Source: Meandrina meandrites
Lineage: Eukaryota; Cnidaria; Anthozoa; Scleractinia; Meandrinidae
Length of the DNA: 64,000 nucleotides
Direction of reading: 5' to 3'
Assembly: GCA_963693305.1 (NCBI GenBank)
Contig: OY855913.1
Coordinates: 14,563,522 to 14,627,521 of the forward strand
The translations under genes were made by a program, and so were the position numbers. Each line of letters starts with the position of its first letter. Position 1 is the stretch's first letter. The notes under the pieces are model-generated. The model saw nothing but the letters and a program-made list of their open reading frames with translations. It was not told where the DNA came from and ran no database searches. Below are positions 46,040 through 58,889 of this stretch, piece by piece.

Positions 46040-49000
46040 AAAACAAGAAGTTGCTATAGCAACTTAAAACCGCGCTTATATTTTTGGCTAATTAACAGCT
46101 TTCTTTCTCAAAAGTCACGGTTAAATTTAATCTGTTTGCATCATGAGTAAAGGACTAGCAAAGTAGTCACGCGAGTCACACAATCCAAGGCTTACGTTAT
46201 CCCCGGCTATCTTTAGCTTGGGGTTTTTCCCTTCGAATGACGTAACCCCTGCACGTTCGGGCACGCTCAATTGTTTACTTAAGCAAATATTTCATTTCCT
46301 TTCAAATATTTGAACTCACTTCAAGGAAATAGCCAAAGAATTCACTTCGATTGCCTAAACCCACAAGAAATACTCGCAGAAGAGGAAACAAATTAAATTA
46401 ATGACCGTCGCTTCTGCCGACATAAACATGCAAATGTAACACAATGTTATTTGTCACCTAACGAAAGTGAAACCTGCAACATCAGCGCATTCCATGGTTG
46501 ACGTAATACCTTTTTCAGTGTATTCAACATTCGCTTTGAATCGAACGCTTCGATAAAATCAAAAGAAAATATACTTTATACACAATAAAGAAAACAATAT
46601 CCGTAACATTTCCCGTACATTCATGTTTCAACAGCTTTTGGCGAATAAACATCCCAGGTTGCGTGATCCGAAGTCCCGATCGCCATTTGTTCGAGTGGAA
46701 GTTTGGGTCTAGTCACCGACAAAAAACAAGAAGATGCACGCATCTTAAACCGCGCGTTTTTAAATTAACTCCATTTTTGCTAATTAACAGGTTTCTTACT
46801 CAGAAAAGTCACGGTTAAATTAACTTTGTTTTATACTGACTAGCAAAGTAGTCACGCGATTCACACAATCCAATATTGCACCATCACCCATAGCCGTTGT
46901 GAAATTTATAATGAGGTAATGGTCTTAATCTGGAAATTCGCTTGGGACATGTATGGGAATGAATTTAGCATTCCGCTATATGAACGCTATTAATAACAGC
47001 TATTTCCCTTACGTAAAAGTCACGATTAAATGTAATTGGTTTATACCGTGAGTTAAGCCGTAAGAAGGTAGGCACACGAGTCTCACATTTCAGGCTTTGC
47101 ATTGTTCACAGCTATATTTAGTAACTACGGCTGTGTGCCAATGACGTACGTAATCCTTGCAAGTGCTTACCTAGACACAATTTTTTTCCTTCAGATCTCT
47201 GCTGAACTCGCTTCAATGAAACAGTCAAAGAATTCACTTCAAATGCTTAAACCCACGAGAAAACCTCGCAAAATTTCCAACTTATTGACGACCATCGCTT
47301 CTGGCGAAATAAGCTTACAAAGTAAGCAGGATATTATTTGTCACGTAACGAAAGTGAAAGCTACAACGTCAGCACATTCCGTGGCTGAGTTAATACCATT
47401 TTTTAGTGTATTCAATATTCGCTTCGAATCCAACGCTTCGATAAAACCAAAAGAAAATATATTATACACACAATAAAAAAAATATATCCGCAACATTTTC
47501 CGTACATTCATGTTTCAATGTGTTTGTGCTATGAGTGGAGAACTAGCAAAGAAGTCACGCGAGTCACACAACCAGAGGTTACTTTATCCAAGGCTATCTT
47601 AAGCTTGGTGGTTTTTTCCCCGAAAATGACGTAACCCCTGCACGTTCAGGCAAGCTCAATTGTTTACCTTTGCAAATATTTATTTTTCCTTCAAATCTCT
47701 GAACTCGCTTGGATGAAGCGGCCAAAGAATCCACTTCAATTGCCAAAACTCACAAGAAACACTTGCAAAATTGCAAATAAATTAATGACCATCGCTTCTG
47801 GCGAAATAAACTTGCAAAAGCACAATCTTGCTTGTCACTTAACGAAAGTGAAAGCTGCAACGTCAGCGCATTCCATGGCTGATGTCATACCTTTTTATAG
47901 TGAACTCAATATTCCCTTTGAATCCAACGCTTCGAAAAAACCCAAAGAAAAATATATATTATTCACAACAAAGAAAACATTATCCGTAACATTTCCCGTA
48001 CATCATTGTTCCAACAGCTTTTGGCGAATAAGCATCGCATGTTGCGTGATTCAGTCCCGATCGTGATTTGGCCGAGCGGAGGTTTGGGTCTGGTCACCGA
48101 CAAAAAAACAAGAAGTTGCTATAGCAACTTAAAACCGCGCTTATATTTTTGGCTAATTAACAGCTTTCTTTCTCAAAAGTCACGGTTAAATTTAAGATGT
48201 TTGCATTATGAGTAAAGGACAAACAAAGTAGTCACGTTAGTCACGTTAGTCACACAATCCGAGGTTTACGTTTTTCCCTTCTAATGACGTAACCCCTGCA
48301 CGTTCGGGCACGCTCAATTGTTTACTTAAGCAAATATTTCATTTCCTGTCAAATATTTGAACTCACTTCAAGGAAATAGCCAAAGAATTCACTTCGATTG
48401 CCTAAACCCACAAGAAATACTCGCAGAAGAGGAAACAAATTAAATTAATGACCGTCGCTTCTGCCGACATAAACATGCAAATGAAACACAATGTTATTTG
48501 TCACGTAACGAAAGTGAAACCTGCAACATCAGCGCATTCCATGGCTGACGTAATACCTTTTTCAGTGTATTCAACATTCGCTTTGAATCGAACGCTTCAA
48601 TAAAATCAAAAGAAAATATACTTTATACACAATAAAGAAAACAATATCCGCAACATTTTCCGTACATTCATGTTTCAACAGCTTTTGGCGAATAAACATC
48701 ACAGGTTGCGTGATTCAGTCCCGATCACGATTTGGCCGAGTGGAGGTTTGCGTCTGGTCACCGACAAAAAAAAAATAACAAGAAGTTGCTATAGCAACTT
48801 AAAACCGCGCTTAAATTTTTGGCTAACCACAAGTTGCTATAGCAAATTAAAACCGCGCTTATATTTTTGGCTAATTAACAGCTTTCTTTCTCAACAGTCA
48901 CGGTTTAATTTAATCCGTTTGTATTATGAGTAAAGGACTAGCAAAGTAGTCACGTTAGTCACACAATCCGAGGTTTACGTTGTGCCCGGCTATCTTTAGC

Positions 49001-49450
49001 TTGGGGATTTTTCCCTTCTAATGACGTAGCCCCTGCACGTTCGGGCACGCTCGATTGTTAACTTAAGCAAATATTTCATTTCCTTTCAAATCTTTGAACT
49101 CACTTCAAGGAAATAGCCAAAGAATTCACTTCGATTGCCTAAACCCACAACAAATACTCGCAGAAGAGGAAACAAATTAAATTAATGACCGTCGCTTCTG
49201 CAGACATAAACATGCAAATGAAACACAATGTTATTTGTCACGTAACGAAACCTGCAACATCAGCGCATTCCATGGCTGACGTAATACCTTTTTTCAGTGT
49301 ATTCAACATTCGCTTTGAATCGAACGCTTCGATAAAACCAAAAGAAAATATACTTTATACACAATAAAGAAAAGACTATCCGTAACATTAATCTGTAATC
49401 ATAAATCCGTTTGCACTATGAGTAAAGGACTAAACAAACATATGTTTCTT
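46040..49450 (+). repeat. Degenerate tandem array of about five 0.5-0.9 kb units
   Basis: The landmark TCAGCGCATTCCATGGCTGA recurs with variation at about 46481, 47370, 47863, 48530 and 49260, with a weak sixth match near 49640. Units also share TGACGTAACCCCTGCACGTT and AAGTTGCTATAGCAACTT. Units at 47102-47476, 47713-48066 and 49185-49367 keep a related reading frame (TIASGEINLQ..., AHSMADVIPF..., FESNAS). Units near 46480 and 48530 lose it by a one-base change. Whether it codes for anything is unknown. Confidence 0.7.
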
Positions 49451-49899
49451 TCCTAGCTTGAAAATTTACTATTTTCTTTGAGTCAAATATTTAAAGATGA
49501 ACATTTCAAAATGCTGGTGCTAAGTTAAGACCAAAGCATTCGCAGAATTCCATAAGTAACTAATTAATAGCTTTTAAAAATGGCGTGACTTGAAGTCTGG
49601 CGGATGTTACTCAATGCCTTGTGAAAGTGAAAGTTGCAACGTCAGCGCATTCTTTGACAAGAACGTAATGCTGTTTACCGATAAATTCAAGCCCGCTAAA
49701 ATATAGTTTCCTTCATATCCAAAGACGTCAAACGCTTAAAAAACAGGTATTTCACATAAAACAGCAAAATAACAGCCAAAATATTCGTAAAGTTTCCGTA
49801 GGTTGATACCTTTCAAACGCTGGCCGAGTGTTGTCAATAATATTGCGTGACTCGAGGTCTGGCCGAGTGGGGGCATCAGTCTACTCACCGACAAAAAAA

Positions 49900-50012
49900 A
49901 AACTCCGTGCAGAGCAAGAACCGCGCTCGGCCCAGGGCCGCGCGGTTAAAAAACGACGAAAAATAAATCCCGTGTAGAGCAAGAACCGCGCTCGGCCCAT
50001 GGCCGCGCGGTT
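49900..50012. repeat. Tandem pair of GC-rich ~65-bp units
   Basis: GCAAGAACCGCGCTCGGCCC followed by GGCCGCGCGGTTAA occurs twice, at about 49915 and 49979, in otherwise AT-rich DNA. Each copy can form a short hairpin. Confidence 0.7.
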
Positions 50013-52464
50013 AATAATGTTGATCTCCGTGTAAGACTGTCGTTGGTATGTAAAATATACGGACATTTCCACTGACTTCCGTCACCTTTTGAGGCTTGGT
50101 TTATCCCCGTTTATTCGTCGTACAATTTCTGTCCATGGAACGAATAATAAGTTGCATAAGAGGTGGATGACATTTGCACGACCGTTGGCAGGACGGTTCA
50201 CAACATGAAACCTTGCGAGTGGACTGGGTATCAGAAAGGTGGGGGTTGGGGAGGGGGTCGTTTGGTGCTACTGCGACTGCTTACTGGGCGGAGGGAGGCT
50301 TGTTAGGAAAATTCTGATACCAATAACAATTTCTAGCGTTTTCGAAAATTCGTGTTCTGTTGTTTATCTTGTTTTTTCTTCTGCACACGTTGTCTTTGAT
50401 TCGCTCGCCATACATCGTAGTCAGATCCCAGTCCGTTTCATTGTTACGAAGAACCCTAGGAAGAGTTTTCTATAAAGTCCCGACTTTACACACGGCGATA
50501 GCTAGCTTTTTATGGGATTTTTAGTACGTGTGCGGCTACCCTAATATTTGTGAGCGATGGTAAAGCTTTTTTTGTTTTTGCCATCATCTAACTGCTTTGC
50601 AACATTCGTGATGGAGTGATAATTCAATTACTTAAATTCAGAAAAGCGTGTATATTTCATCGTGGGAAGAAGACATTTTGTCTGGCTTCAAGACGATAAT
50701 AAAGCAAGGTACAGGTGTTAATTATAACAAGTTGGAAAAGTGCTTTTTTAATTTGTTTCCCTAGAAATGGCTTCACTGACAAATGTATCCTTATAGTTTG
50801 TAGAATATTTTTGGTTTCTTGGCGTTTAGTTGAAACATGAATGCCGCTTTGACGTCTGACAACTAATTTCCTTCATGGAATTGACAAATGAGCAACAAGT
50901 CGGGTAAGCACCGTGTTTACAACAGCTGTCGCTCACAACGCGAATGCAAGTAATTTACAGTATTTACTTTACCTAAAAAATGGAATATATCAAAGTTCAC
51001 ATTCGTCCCTGATCGGGTTCCATACCTAGATGTAAAAGACTGTGACATTTTTCTTGTTTTAGAGTTCTTGTTTTGCTACTCTGTATTGTTTCGAAGTTCT
51101 TTGTTCTTTGCTTTGCGTCACTGGTGAGTTTCACAGGTTTTTAGACAGTTTTTTTTTTGCAATTCCAAAGCGGAATGTCCACACTGCAAATTTCGCCGCT
51201 CAGTTTTGTTACTTTAATTGGTTATGTTTTCCATCTCACCGAAGGCAGTGGGTAGTCAGTAACGTTGAGAAGGCTTGCTGATTTTCGACTGTGGTTCACT
51301 CTGAGCTGACTCCAGATCCGTGGAGGTGTCAAAACAGATAATAGGAATGCGGTGTCAATTCCTCTCTTTGGCTGCAAGGAAAACGTTAGTGGGTACACTG
51401 TATTTGCGTTCATTTGGGCTCAGTGGAGCACGCAGGCGACACGCACGAGGCTTTTAACAGAAGTACACTTTATTATTAACATAGATACGAGTGTTTTACT
51501 AGAAAATAGAACACTGATAAAATTTATACGAAATTACATCAGGAACCGTAGTGGCGGAATTTCGATATCCTAACTGGTGAGGATATCAATGACGTCATTT
51601 CGCGCCATTGTACTGCTGCCAAACGTTGTCAAACGCCGTGGGTCAAAGATATGAATTTTATGTTCTAGTGGGAAAAACAACATCTCACGAGTGAGATATT
51701 GTTTTTGCCATGAGAACGTAAAATTTATATCTTAGCCAACGTGTAATGTTCTTTTTGTTATATAGACAAACACTAGAGAAGCGAGTCGAAAGCACAAACC
51801 TTTAATACGTAAACTCTTGCAACTCGGTGGCTGGAATTTCTTAAATATCTCGCCCTTGGTCTACTTTGCAAGAAACAGTCCTTGAATTGTTTTAAGTCGT
51901 GAAGTTTCCTTCTTCATGTTTGTACCTTAGGGAACAATTCTATGTCAGCTTCAGTGAACCTAATTTTTCTATCGATCGCCATCTTTCAACCGTTAACATC
52001 CTCTGTCTATTAATTGGTTAGTCTGTTTTCATACCGACGACTAAGAAATAACGAAAAGGACTACTTCCATGAAATTCCATTAACCTTGCTATTATGGCTG
52101 ATGTCTGCATTTCCGTACATAAATTTCTTATCTACAAAATCTATTCATTCCACCACCTTGTAAATACAACCAACTGTTTTTGTAGTCCCCAACTGTTGTT
52201 TTTTGTTTTGTGGTTTATTTTTTCTTCTGCTTTTTTTTCTGTTTTTTTTTCCTATTGGGCTAAAGAAAGTGATGTATCAGAAAAACAGAGGGCGGAAGTA
52301 GAAGAGATAGATATCGCTTGGATATCGCTTCCCCTTGATTTTAAAATTGACAAATGAATCCAGGGCGTGGGATCGAAGGAAAAGAGTGTGCCGTTACTAG
52401 TCGCTACCCTATGGGGCTTATGTCATATTATTATATTGTTAAGTGAGTCTAAAAGAAATACAAC
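50013..52464. other. 2.4 kb without a recognisable gene
   Basis: No coding exons found. The only structure is an imperfect foldback at 51645-51735 (TATGAATTTTATGTTCT / GAGAACGTAAAATTTATA). Confidence 0.4.
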
Positions 52465-52585
52465 AAGATAAATATTTGCATCATTAAATGGGAACTCGGA
52501 AAAAAACCGAGCCCCAGATGGGATTTGAACCCACGACCCTCCGTGATCTAGTCGGATGCTCTAACCACTGAGCTACTGGAGACTC
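52465..52585 (-). mobile_element. tRNA-derived SINE, minus strand
   Basis: On the minus strand the head has box A (TAGCTCAGTGG), box B (GGTTCAAATCC) and a mostly paired acceptor arm (6 of 7), then a tail GGCTCGG...CCGAGTTCCC and AATATTTATCTTGTT. The anticodon stem is imperfect and the unit continues into a SINE tail, so it is not called as a tRNA gene. Confidence 0.7.
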
Positions 52586-52619
52586 TATGGTGAGCAAGGG
52601 TCAAATGCGGATATATGAC

Positions 52620-52700
52620 TAGAACCGCGTGATCGTGGGTTCAAGGCTCGGTTTTTTTCCGAGTTCCCATTTAATGATGCAAATATTTATCTTGTTATTA
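52620..52700 (+). mobile_element. Partial copy of the same SINE, opposite orientation
   Basis: It keeps the box-B side (CGTGGGTTCAAGGCTCGG) and the entire tail to TTATCTTGTT. It lies 35 bases from the minus-strand copy, so the two tails form a long inverted repeat. Confidence 0.7.
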
Positions 52701-52855
52701 CATTGTTACCGATGTAAAAAAAAATTATTATTCCGCCGGAACCTGCTGTCCTTGCTAGCCAAGTGGGAAGGCATAGTCGCTAAATCACACCGATTAAAAC
52801 ATCATTGCATTGGTTGCAAGTTACAATAGAAAATATTTTTGTTCCGCGCTTAAAT

Positions 52856-52964
52856 TAGGCTCGATTTCCAGCCGTTTTGTGAGCCCGCGTTCCTTGCCCC
52901 ACACCACGTTCGTTGGGAGGAGGATAACACACCGGACTCCCAGAACGGCTGAAAATCGAGCCTA
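52856..52964. mobile_element. Mutator-like MITE copy 2, 9-bp target duplication CGCTTAAAT
   Basis: TAGGCTCGATTTCCAGCCG to GAAAATCGAGCCTA, 109 bp. CGCTTAAAT lies on both sides (52847-52855 and 52965-52973). Confidence 0.87.
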
Positions 52965-52992
52965 CGCTTAAATGAGCTTCAACTAATAGAGG

Positions 52993-53105
52993 ATACTACA
53001 TGGTTGCGCGGAGATATGAAATTTATCTTCGAGTGTTCAACTGTGAGATATCGAGTTGAACATGAGAAGAGAAATTTCATATCTCCAAGCAACCACGTAT
53101 TATTT
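52993..53105. repeat. Foldback repeat with GGAGATATGAAATT arms
   Basis: GGTTGCGCGGAGATATGAAA is matched by TTTCATATCTCCAAGCAACC. A related hairpin lies at 63694-63795. Confidence 0.7.
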
Positions 53106-54057
53106 TGTTTATTTTATTAACCTACTAATAACACTAATAACGAGATTTTTTTACGATTTTCCGAAGATTTCCGACCATTTTCCGAAGATTTCCGATGATT
53201 TTCAAAACGTTGTCCGCTGGTCATACGAATGCTTCCTAACATTTTCCGAAGATTCCCGAAGATTGCCGAGGACTGTCCGAAGATGTTTCGACTTAATATC
53301 GATTTATTTTGCTCATTCACCATTGAAACATGGCAAATTCTAGTCAGCAAACGAGACGAAATCGATATCTTCGCACGTGAAATCACTGGTGATCCTTGCA
53401 ATCTGATTGACTCTCAGTAGTGCGATTTATTCACGAATCGCTCTAATTTTTAGTTCGAGCATGAACTGAGGTATAAAACGTGGACATCGGACTGCGGATC
53501 GGACTATGTATCTGACTATGTATGTAATATGGTCTGGGGTATAAAATACGGGTATGATATTAAAATGCGTACTGACTGCGAATTAACGCGGACTGAGTAT
53601 AAAAGGATAACCAAGGCAGTTAAAATTCCGAGGTAACTCGGCAAAGTAAGCTTGTCTTTCAGTCAAAACAGCCGAAAGCTTCTTCCCAAGGGTGAGGAAC
53701 AGGCAAATTGATTTTTTTTCCTCGCTTCAAATTTCCATTTCTGAAGCGAAGATTTCAATGCTGCTCCACAGATCAGTCTAGGATTCCCTGAGCCACTTCA
53801 CGCTGCTTTATGCGTGCTTGTTAGTGACTGCCTGATGTTGATTTCATCATGTCTGGCTCGCGCGATGGGCACGTGAGAATTTGAAAGATATCGTGCATTG
53901 AAACACATTGCATAAAAATAAATTAAAAAATAAAAACAGGTGTAAAACATTTTTCTGCACAGTCCTCATTCCACAGTCTGTGTTTTGTACTGACCAATCC
54001 AATTGACAATGTACTGACAATCCAATCCAACTTATTTAACTTGATCGTTCGTTACCC

Positions 54058-54147
54058 TAGGCTTCATTTCCAGCCGTTTTGTAAGCCTGCGTTCCTTGGG
54101 AGGAGAATGGCACACCGGACTCCAAGAATGGATCGAGATCGAGCCAA
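54058..54147. mobile_element. Mutator-like MITE copy 3, 9-bp target duplication TCGTTACCC
   Basis: A shortened 90-bp copy with a more decayed right end (GATCGAGCCAA). TCGTTACCC flanks it exactly at 54049-54057 and 54148-54156. Confidence 0.82.
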
Positions 54148-54529
54148 TCGTTACCCGGATTCCAGGTGTTTTCCGCAAGTCCATTCCATGCCAGGTTACT
54201 AAGCACTATGAATTTATGTCAGAATTTACCAAGCAAACATCATTCGCCTCTGCAAGTTAGTTCTATGGCCTTGTCTGACGAATAAACGAACCAGAACTAA
54301 GCCTCGAGACGACAGAAGTCAGTGGGAATAGCCGAACATTTAACAAACTTATGAACATGACATCAGCGGTGCCAGTCCGTGCCTACCGTGCCGACTTTCT
54401 AGCGAGCTTATACAAGACCCATACAGCCCATTTATGGATGTTTGAAAGCTTTTTAGGAATCAAGATCAAGTATTCAGGGATAAAAGAAAGCATTCTAATC
54501 AACGGGAAACATTTTGCTTTGGCTTGATG

Positions 54530-54882
54530 TCCTTTGATGGCCACGCTGAAAGCTTCGTGTTCAACTGTTGTCACGCAATCTCCAGCATAATCGTAATAGC
54601 CGTCGTACTTTTTCAGCATTTCTGTCTCTCGCTCAAAATGAATATGTTTTACGGGGTAAACAAAAATGGCAAGCCAGGAAAAAAAGTTATTGATTGTTTA
54701 CAGCTGTTAGGGGACGTTTACACGGCCAAATCCGGATCAACCGATCGAGAGTAGCAGGATTTGCTTGGGTAAATGAAAGTCGTCGAAGTGGTAAAACAGT
54801 GAACCGTTAAAAGAATTCAAATTCGCTGGCCCAATTTTAACACTGGCTTAAAACATTCTCCTATATGTGGTGAGTAACTTGC
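54530..54882 (-). repeat. Right copy of the inverted duplication paired with 45578-45930
   Basis: The first 124 bp are identical to the left copy. The minus-strand frame 54619-54383 (MLKKYDGYYDYAGDCVTT...) runs through the less similar part. Function unknown. Confidence 0.65.
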
Positions 54883-54889
54883 AATTAGT

Positions 54890-57800
54890 TTGATATTTGT
54901 ATCTTCCCGGACCCTCGAGAAACAGGAATTTTAAAATGCCAATTTTTGCGCTTTTTGAAAACGTCGTGAAGTATGCCTTCTAAGATTGCATGCAGAACTT
55001 GAATGATGTATAGTAAACATTTGTTCTTGTATGCATTTAAACCACCAAAGGATAAGTGTTATGTTGATGTAAAATTAAATCTGTTGCTTGAAAAAGTTCA
55101 GAGATACACACTGCCAAAGTTGGCCCAAAATCACAACTTTTGTCACGCCACTGGGGCAATTTTTGGGGGGTGGTCTGATCTCCGAAACAATGAAGTCAAT
55201 CAACAAAAAAATGTTGCCATGGTTACTAGTTGGGTAAGACCTGTATGCAACATAAATATGGCGAAGATCGGCCGACCCCCTTCTTCCGACATTTTTTGAT
55301 TTTGCCCGGATTACTCAGTCAGAGACTCTTAATATTGTACCAGTGCAAGTAAAATTGTCACGTGGTTTGGCGAAAATGCACTGGTGACTTGAGTTGTTTG
55401 TTTCTCGCGTTTGTCGAAAGAAACTCGTCCTTGCTTGCAGAAAGGTTTCTGTTTTATATTGATGATAAAAATAATGCAGCCATTTCAGAAACCCGAGAAT
55501 ACTTTGTTCTTGTTCCATCTGGCTATTCCTTTGCAATTTCTGGGTCAATTTGGCTTTCTTAGTGGGCGTGTTTGCGATTTTGTGATCATGTTTACGCTTA
55601 ATGTTGTCAACAGTTTTCAATCCATGTTCTGATGCACTTAGCGGTTTTCTTTCGGATTGGAATGAAAGGGGATGGATAGTAAACATCAAGGTAACCTTAA
55701 AAGTGACTACCAGATTTTTTTCCTGTTTATTTCTGAAGAAATTACTGACATGTTTTTTGTCTTCAACAGTATGGTTCGATCGATCGGTTGTACACCATAG
55801 TCATATTTTCAAGGGAAGCGGCCTAATGTTTAGAACATTTGCACAATTTCTTTTTAAATTGTTTTTGAGTTATTTTTCCAAATTTAAAGTAGCTCTTAGT
55901 CAGCGCGATGGACCGTGCACATGCACCATGCACAAATAGCTCAACCCATGAAATAAACCATCCCAACAGGACTAACACCCAGTTCTACCCCAAGCCACCC
56001 AATCAATTGAAAAAATAACTCCTGCACGCTTAGCGTGCCTATGTTTATGCTTTGTTAACACAAACGTTGGAGCTGAATAAGATAAATTTAAAACAATGCA
56101 AAAATACCTCCTATGGACTTACTGTAGCCATTGTGATGGTGCATCCAGGGAATTTTCTTCCATTAATCTTTCTTGTTTCATTGCCCAGACAATAAATATC
56201 ATCACAAGGTTAACAACAGCTGCATCAGATATGATGCCTACAGGTACAGAATAAGAAACAGTATACAACTCATTCCAGGCTCAATTTGCATCCGCACTGC
56301 AGCAATGTGTTGTAGATTATTGCAGTGCAAACTTGATTTGTACTTGGTAGGCCTGTTCAGTCAGTCATTTTGTCTTTGATTATAGGCTGATACATTGTAT
56401 GAAATTTATTTTCTGCTGGGCAAATTTTCATGCACAGTAAAATACTATACAAATAACAAGCCATCGGTTTTAATAGTAGCTGAGATGCAGTGTCTTTCCT
56501 TTGTGCCCTTTCCACAGACCTAGTAGCTCTTAGCAAGTTTCTAGGACTTGCAGTACACAATGTTGGGAAAGCTGTGTTACCTTTTTAATGGGGTCTTTTA
56601 GCTAAGGTATGAAAGTGAAAAATTTGTAGGATCAAAAGGGCAAGGCAAAATTTAGGGATTTGTGGCACTTAATTTTATTTTATTGTGAATTCAAGGTCAT
56701 GTTATGTCCCAGCTGATGTGACCACATGCCCATGCATCCCTGCAAACCCAAATGCAATCAGTGTACATGCAGCAACATTCCCCTCCTTTGACTACAACTG
56801 TAACATTACATTTAGCGAGGTTTCTTTACACAATGACGTTATTTGATATTTGGATACTATAACAAAAATGGTGTAACAACAAGTTAAGATAGAATATTGG
56901 AACATGTTAATCACTAGAACTTGGGATATGTTACTCTCTAGAGTCACTTACTTACTAACTTCCTCACTTGCTAAAGGTTAAGTCTGCATTCAAGCCTAGT
57001 GGCCCATCGCGCCAGAGCTTATCCCAGTTTCTGTAGTATAAAGTGACTAGGAGTATTTCTACTCCTCCCTGGATGGGATGCTAGTCCATCGCAGGGTTAC
57101 CCACAGCAGTAAAATTCCCAGTACCCATTGATACCCCTGGGTGGAGAGAAGCACTGTGAGAATGAAGTGTCCAAGAACACAAGCTGGTCTGCTCAATCTG
57201 GAATCCAGCCAACCACAGTCACTAGAATATAACGAGTCTTAAGAGGGGAAACTCTTAACTACAGATCCAGAGCAGTTGCTAAGGGATTGCTGAGGACTGT
57301 ATTTTGTGACAAGCGATTTTGGAGTGTTTTGTAATGCTAAATGGTAAATTTTATTAGGGGGGGGGGACACCTGGTTTGAAAATTCTGCATGTGAAACAAG
57401 TGCCAGTCCCAAACACCGCACGTTAGAATTTAAAGTCCCTAAAACTCAGAGGAAACAATTTAGAGTTCTGTTTTTTTTTATGTTTCAGAGATAACATAGC
57501 CGTCTTTATAATCTGACGTATGCAATAACTGTTTACCCAAGAAAAGGAAATGCTACTGTAGAAAGTCTGCAAAACAACTCAGAGACTCAAAGGGCAGTGC
57601 AGAATGTGAAGTGGCTGATTAATTTAAAGTATGAGATTTTTTATATGTATTTTGTTTGTTTACCTTATTTCACTTTCAATGAGACGTTGATACTTTAACT
57701 GGCGTAAAATGCCAGACATGATACTCAGGCTTCTCTTTACTACCAACACAACTATTTTCATTTAAAACATGATACTTTTGTTTGTCTGCAAAACACTGTA

Positions 57801-58889
57801 ACATGATACTTTTGTTTATCACTTCAAAGTATGTCACATGATACTTTATTCTTTCAAACATATTTTTCTGCTTTTTTGTTATTGCTTGTTATTTTAACTA
57901 TTGAATTATTGTTAAGACATCCAAGAACACAGAAAACTTGCTCTCTTCGACTTGTCCCGTGAATTCAGTTGGTTAAAATTCAGTTTTCTACACTCCAAAT
58001 TCCAAGCCGCTGCCGGCTGTTTGAGCTGTAACACTTTTGGCCAATCAGCGCAATCCATAATAGGTTGTCTCGTTTTTCCGCTTGACTGAGTTTTAACATA
58101 TGGTTGTCAGGAAATTTGCACCAAAAATCCCGATACAAGTTTTTGTATATTTAATTACAAAGACACGGTGTCTTGTATTTGTCAGAGCTGTGCAATGAGA
58201 AGCTGTTGTTGGTTGTTTTTTTCTAAACAAACACTGCAAGTTCCAAGAGAGTTCAATGGCAATTGCCTGGCTTTCAATAATAAAACCAGTTATGACACTG
58301 ATGTTATAAATTAAAAAAAGACAAGTTTTTTTGGTTTATGAAGAATTACGGTAAAGAATCATTTCACCCAAAGCACTGTGACGTCATAATGTCTTATTTA
58401 ATTACCGGTAACTGCGGTTTTAGCTTGGCACCACCAAGTCTGCTACAACCATACTGCAGGAAAAGGCATGTGACGTCTGTGAGAGTTCAAGACTGTAACC
58501 TAGACTTATCTCCTGCACATGCGTTTACCGCATAGTTCCCATTTCTTTGAAAAATAGTACCACAAAGATAGTGTAGGGCTTTCAGAAACAAATAGTCTTT
58601 TTGTTCTTCCTATAAAAGTAACATTGTGACACTCAACGTTTACCTAGTGCATAGAGTCAGGTACTCACCCCTTCATAAGAATAATTAATGAGCTAATTAA
58701 TGAATTGATTTAATCAGCATAAAAGTTTACACCTTAGCGTGTTAGGGACTTAGGGCCTTAGCGGACAGCAGCCCACACAACCATCACAATAGTGCATTCT
58801 GCACTAAAATGTTTTTTTTTACCCAATTAACTTTCAAATAATGCGAATTTAATGAAAACGATATGTGAAATGAGGCATGTGGACATTCT
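54890..58889. other. 4 kb without a recognisable gene
   Basis: It holds a decayed SINE-body relative (57040-57230) and simple AT-rich sequence. The longest frame, on the minus strand at 55689-55315, is lysine/glutamine-rich and resembles nothing I know. The far end is probably the 3' flank of the membrane-protein gene. Confidence 0.4.

Noticed and set aside
46040..49450. CRISPR-like or centromeric satellite array
   Set aside because: Units are hundreds of bases long, irregularly spaced and diverged; there is no spacer/repeat pattern, and the DNA is eukaryotic.
50239..50475. 78-codon + strand ORF
   Set aside because: Low-complexity glycine/valine start, no family resemblance and no supporting neighbours.
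52510..52583. tRNA gene on the minus strand (AGA-like anticodon)
   Set aside because: Imperfect acceptor and anticodon stems, no long variable arm as expected for serine, and it is joined to a SINE tail with a partial copy beside it.
55315..55689. 124-codon minus-strand ORF as a gene
   Set aside because: No recognisable domain and no splice or conservation evidence; composition is compatible with chance.
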